Below, one piece after another: positions 24,042 to 34,529 of a DNA stretch of 40,654 nucleotides (the first letter of the stretch is position 1; the number at the start of each line of letters is the position of its first letter). The stretch comes from CAZEVY01 sp964515555 (GTDB taxonomy: Bacteria > Acidobacteriota > Terriglobia > Bryobacterales > Bryobacteraceae): contig CAZEVY010000040.1 in the NCBI GenBank assembly GCA_964515555.1, positions 1 through 40,654 on the forward strand, given 5' to 3'. Under the pieces are notes generated by a model that was not told where the DNA came from, ran no database searches, and saw only the letters and a list, made by a program, of their open reading frames with translations. A program made the position numbers and the translations under genes.

Positions 24042-25132
24042 TGCAGCATCCTCACGATGTTGGCCCCGGTCGCGATATTGCCGACCGGCAGATCGGCAGG
24101 ACCGATATACATAGCGCACTTGGAGCGGTTGGGGTTGTGCGGCTGGTTGGGAGGCAGAAAGACGTAGGCGAATCCCAGCACAATCGAGTTGATGGCGTTG
24201 TCGATGATGGGCACGATGACGACGCGGCGCAGAGGCGACGAATCGTGACCAGAGAGGTAGGAATTGTAGTCGGGCTGATTGCTGGTGGTGTCCTGGTCGA
24301 CGCGATTCTGGAGCGCCTGGTAGACATCGGTCGTTTTGACGCCGCCGGTGCGGTTCACAGGCAGCCCAAGCGTCACCGTATAGGTCATGTAGTCATCTTC
24401 GATGGCGGCGCGGATGGCGGCGGCGCTGGGCTCCTGGATGTATCCGCGCTCGGCGATGGTGCCGTCGAGGACCATCTGGAGATTCGTGGGCGACCGGTCC
24501 GAGGCGCAAAGGTTGTTCATGTGCTGGCCTTGCCCGTTGCTCTGAACGCTAGAGGGCCACAACAGGGTGAGCTCGTCCCCGAAGGTGTAGCCGAAGTTGG
24601 GTCCAATCGGAGAATGGGCGAAGGGGGCGAAGGGAAAGACGCCCTGCGGGTAGGTGGTGGGCGGATCGTAACCGGCGATCGACCGCGCCGAGACGTTGAT
24701 GAACGTCTGGTTGGTGATGGCTCGGGTGAAGGTGACCGTCAAGCTGTTGCTCGGAGCTGTCACCCGGACGTACTTGTATCCGGCGCCGGTGGCAGGGTTG
24801 CTGACCCAGGTGGTCTTGTTGGTGCTGAATTCGGTGACGACCGATGAGAAGGGCTGCGAGCCGAAGTGCCATTTGTTGGCGCTGGCGGCGACGGCGGCCT
24901 GCGCGGCGGTGATTCCCGCCAGCGTGCCGTTCAACTGGAGGGCCCCGGACAGCGCCGCAGAATCGGTGAAGGCCTGGGCTTCATTGCGGACGATGTAGGC
25001 TCGCCCCAGGTCGACGACGACGCCCAGGGTGGCGACCAGTCCGACCAACATGACGCCGCCGGCAATGAGGACGAATCCCTTCCTGGCCGCTGCGCTACAG
25101 CGAGGCTTGCGTGAAATGAACGACGGTAGCAT
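24038..25132 (-). CDS. TadG-like protein with Flp-type leader helix
   Basis: 364 residues from the ATG at 25132; GGAGAG lies about seven bases upstream, whereas the 25207 start is inside the leader. The N-terminal helix 'GFVLIAGGVMLVGLVATLGV' followed by 'VVDLGRAYIVRNEAQAFTDS' and 'AALSGALQLNG' is the classical TadG/TadE-like signature (DxxR and D-SAAL). A long extracellular beta-rich domain follows (~100-364). First gene of a three-gene operon with both TadE genes. The prepilin, peptidase and ATPase genes of a full tad locus are not in the window. Confidence 0.85.
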   Translation of the reverse strand: MLPSFISRKPRCSAAARKGFVLIAGGVMLVGLVATLGVVVDLGRAYIVRNEAQAFTDSAALSGALQLNGTLAGITAAQAAVAASANKWHFGSQPFSSVVTEFSTNKTTWVSNPATGAGYKYVRVTAPSNSLTVTFTRAITNQTFINVSARSIAGYDPPTTYPQGVFPFAPFAHSPIGPNFGYTFGDELTLLWPSSVQSNGQGQHMNNLCASDRSPTNLQMVLDGTIAERGYIQEPSAAAIRAAIEDDYMTYTVTLGLPVNRTGGVKTTDVYQALQNRVDQDTTSNQPDYNSYLSGHDSSPLRRVVIVPIIDNAINSIVLGFAYVFLPPNQPHNPNRSKCAMYIGPADLPVGNIATGANIVRMLQ

Positions 25133-25173
25133 GGTTCTCTCCAGGTTGGCGGGTAACTCGGAGTCCAACCAAC

Positions 25174-25253
25174 TTCGATAGTGCAATCGAACTAGGCCAA
25201 ACGACATTCGGTGAAGCCCCTAGTCTTCGCTCGGAAAACGGACTAGAGCGAAG
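25174..25253. other. Intergenic region with competing hairpin arms between TadG and a secreted-protein gene
   Basis: The gap 25133-25486 contains several inverted repeats. TTCGAT/ATCGAA flank six bases at 25174-25191. CTAGTC (25220-25225) can pair with GACTAG (25241-25246), or CTTCGCTC (25225-25232) with GAGCGAAG (25246-25253); the two pairings share bases and compete. On the minus strand this lies 90-120 bases before the TadG start and could be its leader. No standard riboswitch core is recognisable. Confidence 0.45.
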
Positions 25254-25380
25254 TTGAGCGCGATTCGAGGTGCGGAGCCGGCCGAAACGACTTCATGAGG
25301 TGTTTCCCGGTTCCTTCACCCGATCGTCGTGGGATATCAGGATCGAGGTAAGGCTTTCCAATCGCGCTTTTCATGTGATT

Positions 25381-25425
25381 CCCGACAATTCGGGTGTTGA
25401 CGCATCCCAAACGTGCTTCTAGAGT
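25381..25425 (+). promoter_or_regulatory. Sigma-70-type promoter with an upstream hairpin
   Basis: TTGACG (25397-25402), a 17-base spacer and TAGAGT (25420-25425) make a good promoter for the secreted-protein gene at 25487. Immediately upstream, CCCGA-CAAT-TCGGG (25381-25394) is a perfect small inverted repeat that could be an operator or the end of a transcript. Transcription would start near 25432, leaving a leader of about 55 bases. Confidence 0.7.
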
Positions 25426-25431
25426 ATGGCA

Positions 25432-25447
25432 AGCGGTTCACACCGCT
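25432..25447 (+). promoter_or_regulatory. Hairpin at the predicted mRNA 5' end
   Basis: AGCGGT-TCAC-ACCGCT is a perfect six-base-pair stem with a four-base loop, starting at the predicted first transcribed base. A 5'-terminal hairpin followed by an unstructured leader and a strong ribosome site (GAGGAGG, 25471-25477) resembles leaders that protect stable mRNAs from decay. This role is inference. Confidence 0.5.
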
Positions 25448-25486
25448 GAATGAGAGAGTTCGGCTGACCGGAGGAGGAACTTTAAA

Positions 25487-25864
25487 ATGCGACGAAGGTT
25501 GCTAACGACCGTTGCGGTGGTAACCGGAGCCCTGGCGACGCTGGCGTTCACGGGTATCATCTCGTTTGGAGGCGACGCCCGCGCGGCATCAGCGAATGTG
25601 ATCGACGATTTCGGCTGCCTGATCGACGCGACTTCGATCGGCGGCGGGTTCATCGTCGCCGACGAGAGTCATGAGGTGCAGACCTCCAGCGGAAACGTCC
25701 AGTTCAAGTGCCAGGGAACGCTTCCGCCGGAGCTGATCCCCAACAAGTCCGTCCGTGTCGACGGCGTAGGCTGCCTGACCAATGCCGGGCTCACGGCCGA
25801 TTCGGTGAACCACTACAATCCGGCAGGACAGGCCATTCTGACCTGCACCGTCAAGGGCAACTGA
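25487..25864 (+). CDS. Small secreted protein of unknown function
   Basis: 125 residues. The signal peptide is clear: 'RRRLLTTVAVVTGALATLAF' then 'TGIISFGGDARAA' with A-R-A before the cut. The mature part (~95 residues) is rich in beta-prone residues and has four cysteines ('FGCLID', 'VQFKCQG', 'VGCLTN', 'ILTCTV'), enough for two disulfides. I do not recognise the family. A good promoter, a 5' hairpin and a strong ribosome site with nine-base spacing point to a highly expressed gene. It is monocistronic, divergent from the TadG operon and convergent with the kinase gene. Confidence 0.8.
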   Translation: MRRRLLTTVAVVTGALATLAFTGIISFGGDARAASANVIDDFGCLIDATSIGGGFIVADESHEVQTSSGNVQFKCQGTLPPELIPNKSVRVDGVGCLTNAGLTADSVNHYNPAGQAILTCTVKGN

Positions 25865-25876
25865 TCGTCGATCCGA

Positions 25877-25933
25877 GGCTCCGGCCGACGGTTTGGCCCG
25901 GCCGACGAGCGCTCGCTCACGCTCGCGGCTCCG
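25877..25933. repeat. Short GC-rich inverted-repeat segment in a convergent gap
   Basis: GAGCG (25907-25911) pairs with CGCTC (25920-25924), and GAGC at 25907 also pairs with GCTC at 25928. The segment 'GAGCGCTCGCTCACGCTCGC' resembles a short dispersed element whose translated form 'ALAHARGS' I have often seen between genes of Acidobacteriota; that is recollection, not a search. It may act as a transcription stop for both convergent genes, though there is no T tract. Confidence 0.4.
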
Positions 25934-25950
25934 TAACGCAGTGATTTGGG

Positions 25951-28641
<2,691 letters not shown>

Positions 28642-28849
28642 GGCGTGTCCACTCCAGACGGGCGGACGCTCATCTGACGAAGCTCAGGCACGTGGAGCGC
28701 CACGGTCCGCTCCCTTTGGTCGCGGCTCGGCAGGACGATAAAGGGTTGAGGGCATTGGCGTCGACGCGTCGTTGTTGAGAAGAGACGAAAGGTTCGGGCT
28801 ATCCGATTTGTTATGGCGCTATCCGGACGTGTGGGAGGATGGAATCGGA
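28642..28849. promoter_or_regulatory. Divergent promoter region of the kinase and mnmA genes
   Basis: 208 bases without a gene. A perfect ten-base palindrome CGACGCGTCG lies at 28763-28772, midway in the gap; it could be an operator but a match this short is weak evidence. No strong -35/-10 pair was found for either gene. Confidence 0.3.
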
Positions 28850-29956
28850 ATGTCCGCCGAGCTTACGGCCGTGGCGATGTCGGGCGGAGTCGACAGCTCC
28901 GTCGTCGCAGGACTGCTGCATCGGCGCGGGGAGCGGGTGGTGGGGCTGACGATGCAGCTCTGGAATCAGCGGCGCCTGCCGGAGCTGGCGGTGGAAGGCG
29001 CGACGGGACGCTGCTGCTCGCTCGACGACGTACACGACGCGCGCGCGGTGGCGCAGCACATCGGCATACCTTACTATGTCGTGAATTTCTCCGACCGCTT
29101 CGAGCGGCAGGTGGTGCGGCCCTTCGTCGACGAGTACCTGGCGGGGCGCACGCCCATCCCCTGCACGCTGTGCAACAACTTCATCAAGTTCGACCAGTTC
29201 ATCGAAATGGCGGCCGGGGTGGGCGCCGGGCGCATCGCGACGGGTCACTACGCGCGCATAACCCGCGACGAATCGTCGGGCCGCTACCTGCTGCGCACGG
29301 GCGTCGACGCGGCCAAGGATCAGACCTACTTCCTGTTCGGACTGACGCAGGAGCAACTGGCGCGATCGGAGTTCCCGCTGGGAGGCGCGACCAAGCCCCA
29401 GGTGCGCGCGCTGGCGCGCGAGCTCGGCCTGCCGGTGGCGGAGAAGTCCGACAGCCAGGAGATCTGCTTCGTGCCGAACGGCGATTACGCGGCGTTTATC
29501 GACGCCTATTTCCGCGAGCGGGGAATGGCCGCGCCGGAGGCGCGAGGGGAGATCGTGGACCGCGACGGCAAGGCGATCGGCGAGCACAGGGGCGTGCATC
29601 ACTTCACGGTGGGGCAGCGCAAGGGACTGGGCGTGGCGCGCGGCGAGCCGCTCTACGTGATCGCGACGGACGCGGCGACGCAACGCGTGGTGGTGGGCCG
29701 CGACGCGGAGCTGCTGCGCGACCGGCTGTCGGCGCGCGAGGTGAACTGGATCTCGGTGGCGGCACTGGATGCTCCGATGCGGGCTTCGGTGCGTATACGT
29801 AACCGGCACGCGCCGGCGGCGGCGACGCTGATTCCGACGAGCGATAAGCGGCGCGTCGAGGTGCGGTTCGACGAGCCGCAGCGCGCGGTGACACCGGGTC
29901 AGGCGGCGGTCTTCTATAAGGGCGACGTGGTCACGGGCGGCGGCTGGATCGAGTGA
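28850..29956 (+). CDS. mnmA: tRNA 2-thiouridylase
   Basis: 368 residues from the ATG at 28850 (GGGAGG about 12 bases upstream); an upstream frame-mate at 28772 lacks any homology. The enzyme makes the 2-thio group of wobble uridine 34 in tRNAs for Lys, Glu and Gln. Motifs: PP-loop ATP-binding 'MSGGVDSSVVAGLL' (~10-23), 'GRCCSLDDVHDARAVA', catalytic-cysteine region 'PIPCTLCNNFIKFDQF', 'KDQTYFLFGL' and the second cysteine in 'KSDSQEICFVPNGDY'. 'HHFTVGQRKGLGV' and the C-terminal beta barrel match the family. Cys105 precedes the conserved Cys108 as in a subset of MnmA. Confidence 0.95.
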   Translation: MSAELTAVAMSGGVDSSVVAGLLHRRGERVVGLTMQLWNQRRLPELAVEGATGRCCSLDDVHDARAVAQHIGIPYYVVNFSDRFERQVVRPFVDEYLAGRTPIPCTLCNNFIKFDQFIEMAAGVGAGRIATGHYARITRDESSGRYLLRTGVDAAKDQTYFLFGLTQEQLARSEFPLGGATKPQVRALARELGLPVAEKSDSQEICFVPNGDYAAFIDAYFRERGMAAPEARGEIVDRDGKAIGEHRGVHHFTVGQRKGLGVARGEPLYVIATDAATQRVVVGRDAELLRDRLSAREVNWISVAALDAPMRASVRIRNRHAPAAATLIPTSDKRRVEVRFDEPQRAVTPGQAAVFYKGDVVTGGGWIE

Positions 29957-30042
29957 TCGGCCCGTGGCGGGGTGAAACGCGGGGGCCTGGCGGCGCGTAC
30001 CAGATAGTGAAGCGCTACCATAGTTCGAGGGGAGAACACCGC

Positions 30043-30822
30043 ATGCTGGCCATCGCGACCGTTCTATTCGGCCTGACCGCCGGAGTTTCCGCCCAGGAGA
30101 CTCCCGCCGCGGCCGCTGAGGCGCCCGTGAAGATCGCGTATCCGGTGACGACCGGGACGCGCATTCCGCTGGCGCTGATCAACAGCGTCAGCACCAGGCA
30201 CGCCGCCGAAGGCGACCGGGTCTACCTGGAGACGGTGTTTCCGATCCTGACGAAAGGGAAGATCGTCATTCCGCCGGGGAGCTACGTGGCCGGCACGGTG
30301 ACTCAGGTGAAGCGGCCGGGGCGCGTGAAGGGCAAGGCCGAGCTGTACGTGCGGTTCGACTCACTGACGCTGCCCAACGGCGTGACGCGCGACTTCCGCG
30401 CGCGCATTTCGGGGCTCGACGGCCGGGGCAACGATTCGCTCGACCGCGACGAGGGCACGGTGAAGGGCGAGGGCAACAAGACGGGCGATCTCAAGACGAT
30501 CGGCGAGGCGGCGGCGGGGGGAACCAGCGTGGGCGCGATCGGCGGGGCGGTCGGCGGGCGGCCGGGGATGGGCGCCGGGATCGGCGCGGCGGCGGGGGCG
30601 ACGGCGGGACTGATCGGGGTGCTGCTGACGCGGGGACCGGAGGTGGTGCTGGCGAAGGGGTCGACGATCGAGATGGTGCTGGACCGGGACTTGAGTTTCG
30701 CCGAGGACGAGCTGGATTTCGGCGCGGCGGCGGGGTCGAGACGGTCGTTTTCCGAGGGGCCGGGACCGGCGCAGAAGCAGGCGTCGCAGGGGCTGCCGAT
30801 ACCGGGGCGGCGGTTTCCGTAG
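30043..30822 (+). CDS. Exported TrbI/VirB10-like protein
   Basis: 259 residues from the ATG at 30043, backed by a ribosome site (GAGGGGAG) and the signal peptide 'LAIATVLFGLTAGVSAQ'. The middle part ('GTRIPLALINSVSTRHAAEG', 'VYLETVFPILTKGKIVIPPG', 'YVAGTVTQVKRPGR') resembles the C-terminal beta barrel region of VirB10/TrbI proteins. It is followed by a glycine/alanine-rich helix (~170-205, 'GGAVGGRPGMGAGIGAAAGA') and the strand 'PEVVLAKGSTIEMVLDRDL', also a VirB10-type element. In VirB10 these parts form the outer-membrane pore; here there is no conjugation locus, so the role is probably different. The C-terminus is low-complexity. Confidence 0.75.
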   Translation: MLAIATVLFGLTAGVSAQETPAAAAEAPVKIAYPVTTGTRIPLALINSVSTRHAAEGDRVYLETVFPILTKGKIVIPPGSYVAGTVTQVKRPGRVKGKAELYVRFDSLTLPNGVTRDFRARISGLDGRGNDSLDRDEGTVKGEGNKTGDLKTIGEAAAGGTSVGAIGGAVGGRPGMGAGIGAAAGATAGLIGVLLTRGPEVVLAKGSTIEMVLDRDLSFAEDELDFGAAAGSRRSFSEGPGPAQKQASQGLPIPGRRFP

Positions 30823-30915
30823 AGCGGTCGAGCGCGGTTTCGGCGCGACGACCTTTTCGCATAGGCGCGCGATGCGCCGTTGCTATCATGAGAGGGAAAG
30901 GATCATTCCGCTCTC

Positions 30916-31923
30916 ATGCCCACAAAAGTAGGAATTAACGGCTTCGGCCGCATCGGACGCAACGTTCTGCGCGCCGGGCTCGGCCGCCCCGGCATCGAGT
31001 TCGTAGCCACCAACGACATCACCGACACCAAGACGCTCGCCCACCTGCTGAAGTACGACTCCGTGCTCGGCCCGCTGGACGCCGACGTGAAAGTCGACGG
31101 CGACGTCATCCAAGTGAACGGCATACGGCTGAAGGTCTTCGCCACCAAGGAACCGTCGCAGATCGACTGGCCGTCGCTCGGCGTCCAGGTGGTGGTGGAA
31201 TCCACGGGCCGCTTCACCGACGCCAAGGCCGCCGCCGCGCACCTGCGTGGCAGCGTGAAGAAGGTCATCATCTCGGCGCCGGCGTCGAACGAAGACGTGA
31301 CGCTGGTGCTGGGCGTCAACGACTCGGCCTACGAGGCGGCGAAGCACAACGTCGTCTCGAACGCCTCCTGCACGACCAATTGCCTGGCGCCGGTGGTCAA
31401 GGTGCTGGCCGACACGTTCGGCGTCGAGAAAGGCTCGATGACGACCATCCACAGCTACACGAACGACCAGAACGTGCTGGACCTTCCGCACAAGGACCTG
31501 CGGCGGGCGCGCGCGGCGGCGCTCAACATGATCCCGACGTCGACGGGGGCGGCCAAGGCGATCGGCCTGGTGATCCCGTCGCTCAAGGGCAAGCTCGACG
31601 GCTACGCGATGCGTGTGCCGACGCCGAACGTCTCGGTGGTCGACCTGGTCTGCGTGACCTCGAAGACGACCACCGCCGCCGATGTCAACGCCGCGCTGAA
31701 GGCGGCCGCCGAAGGACCGCTGAATGGCATCCTGGCGTACACGGAGGACCCGGTGGTCTCGACCGACATGCTGCGGAATCCCAACAGCTCGATCGTCGAC
31801 GCGGGGCTGACCAAGGTGCTCGGGGGCAACCTCGTCAAGGTGGTTTCGTGGTACGACAACGAGTGGGGATATTCGTGCCGCGTGGTCGACCTGGTCGATT
31901 TTCTGGCGAAGAAAGGCCTGTAG
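30916..31923 (+). CDS. gapA: Glyceraldehyde-3-phosphate dehydrogenase, type I
   Basis: 335 residues. It oxidises glyceraldehyde 3-phosphate to 1,3-bisphosphoglycerate with NAD(P)+ and phosphate, in glycolysis or gluconeogenesis. NAD-binding 'VGINGFGRIGRNVLRAGL' begins the protein, and 'VATNDITD' with its Asp suggests NAD+ preference. The catalytic cysteine is in 'SNASCTTNCLAPVVKVL', the phosphate site in 'IPTSTGAAKAIG' and the end 'SWYDNEWGYSCRVVDLV'. The start is fixed by 'MPTKVGINGFG'. A -10-like TATCAT at 30884-30889 and a small GGCGC/GCGCC hairpin (30864-30878) precede it, but no matching -35 is visible. Confidence 0.95.
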   Translation: MPTKVGINGFGRIGRNVLRAGLGRPGIEFVATNDITDTKTLAHLLKYDSVLGPLDADVKVDGDVIQVNGIRLKVFATKEPSQIDWPSLGVQVVVESTGRFTDAKAAAAHLRGSVKKVIISAPASNEDVTLVLGVNDSAYEAAKHNVVSNASCTTNCLAPVVKVLADTFGVEKGSMTTIHSYTNDQNVLDLPHKDLRRARAAALNMIPTSTGAAKAIGLVIPSLKGKLDGYAMRVPTPNVSVVDLVCVTSKTTTAADVNAALKAAAEGPLNGILAYTEDPVVSTDMLRNPNSSIVDAGLTKVLGGNLVKVVSWYDNEWGYSCRVVDLVDFLAKKGL

Positions 31924-31960
31924 GCGCGAGTTCACCGGCGATGGACACAGGGCCCAGTCG

Positions 31961-33202
31961 ATGGCGCACGAGCTGCTCTTCCTCACCGAGCTGGTGGGCC
32001 TTCGTGTCTTCGACATCAAGCGCCGCAGCATAGGGCGCATCCGCGACGCGGCGCTGGTGCCGCTGGTGGACCCGGTGCGCGTCGACCGCTTCCTGGTGGG
32101 CGGGGGCCCGGCCTGGCTGAGCATCCGCTTCGACCAGATCCGCTCGATCTCGCTCGACGGCATCCACCTGCGCGAGGAGCAACTGACGCCGTACCACGCC
32201 GACGAGTACATGCTGCGGCTGGTGCGCGATCTGCTCGACCAGCAGATCATCGACCGCCACGGGCGCAAAGTGGTGCGCGTGACCGACGTGACGTTCGAGG
32301 TGCGGCGCCGGGAGGATCGCGACGAGCTGTGGGTGCTCGAAGTCGACGTCGGGCTGCGGAGCGTGTTCCGGCGGCTGTTCGAGGGCGTGCTGCCGCGGCG
32401 CTGGATTCGCCGGCTCCAGCGGCCGATTTCGCCGAACTCGATCCGTTGGGAGTTCTGCAACATCGTGGAGCCGGACCCGCAGCGGCGGCTGCGGCTGAAC
32501 ATCAGCGCGAAGCCGCTGGAGGCGATGCATCCGGCGGATCTGGCCGACATCGTCGAGAGCCTGGGGCCGGAGGACCGCGAGGCGATCATCGAGAGTCTGA
32601 CGAGCGAAGCCGCCGCCGAGGCGCTCTCGGAGGTGGAGCCCGAGATCCAGGCGAGCATTCTCGAATCGCTCGAAACGGAGATGGCGGCCGACATCATCGA
32701 GGAGATGGCGCCGGACCAGGCGGCCGACGCGCTGGCGGAGCTGGAAGCCGAGACCAGCCGGGACATCCTGGCCGAGATGGAATCGGAGCCCAAGACCGAG
32801 GTGCGCGAGCTGCTCGAATTCGGCGAAGACACGGCCGGCGGGCTGATGAATACCGAATACATCGCGCTGCACCTCGGGGCGACGGTGGGCGACGCGCTGG
32901 CGGCGCTCAAGGGCAACGAGGAGCTGCTCGACGGGCTCACGACGCTGTTCCTGGTCGACGAGGACGGTCGTCTGGCGGGCGCGGTGCCGCTGGCGCGGCT
33001 GTTTCTGGCGCCGGCGGCCGCCGGGCTTCAGACGCTCGCGGCCGAGCCTCTGATTCAGGCCGCGTCGGCTGAGAAGCGGGACCGCGTCACGGAGCTGTTC
33101 GACAAGTACAACCTGCTGAGCCTGCCAGTGGTCGACGCGGACGGCAGGCTGGCCGGGGTGATCACCGCCGACGATATCATTACCGTGTTGCGAAACCGAT
33201 GA
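31961..33202 (+). CDS. Soluble PRC-barrel/MgtE-N/CBS protein, likely Mg2+ sensor
   Basis: 413 residues with no membrane helices. The first ~165 residues contain PRC-barrel-like repeats ('LTELVGLRVFDIKRRSIGRI', 'LLDQQIIDRHGRKVVRVTDV'). Residues ~185-290 are an MgtE intracellular N domain: 'LEAMHPADLADIVESLGPED', 'AAEALSEVEPEIQASILESL', 'ADALAELEAETSRDILAEME'. The boundary 'FGEDTAGGLMNTEYIALHLG' is the classical MgtE linker, and two CBS motifs follow (~300-410, ending 'LPVVDADGRLAGVITADDII'). In MgtE these domains bind Mg2+ and lock the channel; here the channel part is absent. The 38-bp gap to gapA and the 21-bp gap to the downstream Nramp gene suggest it regulates that transporter. Confidence 0.9.
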   Translation: MAHELLFLTELVGLRVFDIKRRSIGRIRDAALVPLVDPVRVDRFLVGGGPAWLSIRFDQIRSISLDGIHLREEQLTPYHADEYMLRLVRDLLDQQIIDRHGRKVVRVTDVTFEVRRREDRDELWVLEVDVGLRSVFRRLFEGVLPRRWIRRLQRPISPNSIRWEFCNIVEPDPQRRLRLNISAKPLEAMHPADLADIVESLGPEDREAIIESLTSEAAAEALSEVEPEIQASILESLETEMAADIIEEMAPDQAADALAELEAETSRDILAEMESEPKTEVRELLEFGEDTAGGLMNTEYIALHLGATVGDALAALKGNEELLDGLTTLFLVDEDGRLAGAVPLARLFLAPAAAGLQTLAAEPLIQAASAEKRDRVTELFDKYNLLSLPVVDADGRLAGVITADDIITVLRNR

Positions 33203-33223
33203 CCGAATCCGCAGAGCCTCCTC

Positions 33224-34465
33224 ATGCTGCATCGCTTCCGCCACCACATCACGGTCTTCTTCGCGGTGATCGGACCGGGCTTCATCACCGCGGTCGTCGA
33301 TAACGACGCCGGCGGCATCTTCACCTATTCGCAGGCGGGCGCGCGCTACGGCTACCTGCCGCTGTGGACACTGCTGCCGATCATGCTGCTGCTGATCGTC
33401 ACGCAGGAGATGTGCTCGCGCATGGGGGCGGTCACGGGAAAGGGCCTCTCCGATCTGATCCGCGAGGAGTTCGGTCTTCGCACCACTTTCGTCATGATGG
33501 CGCTGCTGGTGGCGGCGAACCTGACCAACGTGATGGCGAACTTCGCCGGCATCGCGAGCTCACTGGAGCTGTTCCACGTGAGCCGCTACATCTCGGTGCC
33601 GCTGGCGGCGATCGCGGTGTGGATGCTGATCGTGAAGGGAAGCTACCAGAGCGTCGAGAAGGTGTTCCTGTTCGCCTGCTCGCTCTATGTCTGCTACATC
33701 GTCTCCGGGATTCTGGTGAAGCCGGACTGGAAGGAGGCGGCGATCTACAGCGTACGGCCGGTGCTGATGCTCGATCCCGGATACGTGACGATGCTGATCG
33801 GCATGGTGGGCACGTCGGTGGCGCCGTGGATGCAGTTCTATTTGCAGGCGGCGGTGGTGGAGAAGGGGGTGTCGGCGCGCGACTACGCGGAGTCGCGGAT
33901 CGAGGTGATCGTGGGCTGCGTGGTGATGAGCGTGATCGCGTTCTTCATCATCGTGGCGTGCGCGGGGGCGATCTGGACGCAGGGGCCGCGCGACATCGCG
34001 AATGCGACCGACGCCGCCGTGGCGCTGAAGCCGTTCGGTCAATACGCGTATCTGCTGTTTTCGGCGGGGCTGTTCAACGCGTCGCTGTTCGCGGCGTGCA
34101 TTCTGCCGCTCTCGACCTCGTACACGGTGTGCGAGGGGCTGGGGTTCGAGAGCGGGGTGAATCGCAAGTTTCGCGAGGCGCCGATATTTTACTGGCTGTT
34201 CACGTTTCTGATCGTGGTGGGCGGCGGGGTGGTGCTGCTGCCGGGGTTCCCGCTGGTGCGGATGATTCTGCTCTCGCAGGTGATCAACGGGATGCTGCTG
34301 CCGCTGGTGCTGATCTTCATGATCCTGCTGGTGAATAAGAAGCGGGTCATGAAGGAGTGGGTGAACTCGCGGGCGTACAACGCAGTCGCCTGGATTGCGG
34401 TGGTGGTGATGATCGGGCTGACGCTGGCGCTGGTGAGCATCACGGTGCGGGATTTGCGGGGGTGA
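33224..34465 (+). CDS. Divergent Nramp-family transporter, possibly for Mg2+
   Basis: 413 residues, about eleven membrane helices. 'IGPGFITAVVDNDAGGI' (~16-32) is the helix-1 signature, but the metal motif D-P-G-N is replaced by D28-A29-G30-G31. In helix 6 the usual M-P-H-N becomes A200-P201-W202-M203 within 'GTSVAPWMQFYLQAAVV'. So of the classical ligands only Asp28 remains; the sulphur ligand for Mn/Fe is gone. Similar losses are described for the Nramp-related magnesium transporters (NRMT), which carry Mg2+ and Mn2+. The upstream MgtE-like sensor gene supports Mg2+ as the substrate. Function is inferred; standard MntH-type Mn2+ transport is less likely. Confidence 0.85.
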   Translation: MLHRFRHHITVFFAVIGPGFITAVVDNDAGGIFTYSQAGARYGYLPLWTLLPIMLLLIVTQEMCSRMGAVTGKGLSDLIREEFGLRTTFVMMALLVAANLTNVMANFAGIASSLELFHVSRYISVPLAAIAVWMLIVKGSYQSVEKVFLFACSLYVCYIVSGILVKPDWKEAAIYSVRPVLMLDPGYVTMLIGMVGTSVAPWMQFYLQAAVVEKGVSARDYAESRIEVIVGCVVMSVIAFFIIVACAGAIWTQGPRDIANATDAAVALKPFGQYAYLLFSAGLFNASLFAACILPLSTSYTVCEGLGFESGVNRKFREAPIFYWLFTFLIVVGGGVVLLPGFPLVRMILLSQVINGMLLPLVLIFMILLVNKKRVMKEWVNSRAYNAVAWIAVVVMIGLTLALVSITVRDLRG

Positions 34466-34529
34466 GGGTTGGTGACATGGGCGTGCAGCGCCTCGATGTC
34501 ACGGAGAGGCGCCGCGTTCCAGCGGACGG

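Noticed and set aside
28763..28772. CGACGCGTCG palindrome as operator of mnmA.
   Set aside because: Ten GC-rich bases are expected often by chance in this composition; no second copy or conserved placement was seen.
33570..33580. Second parS-like site, TGTTCCACGTG.
   Set aside because: Only 11 of 16 bases match; the right arm is AGCCG instead of GAACA, and the sequence encodes conserved transporter residues.
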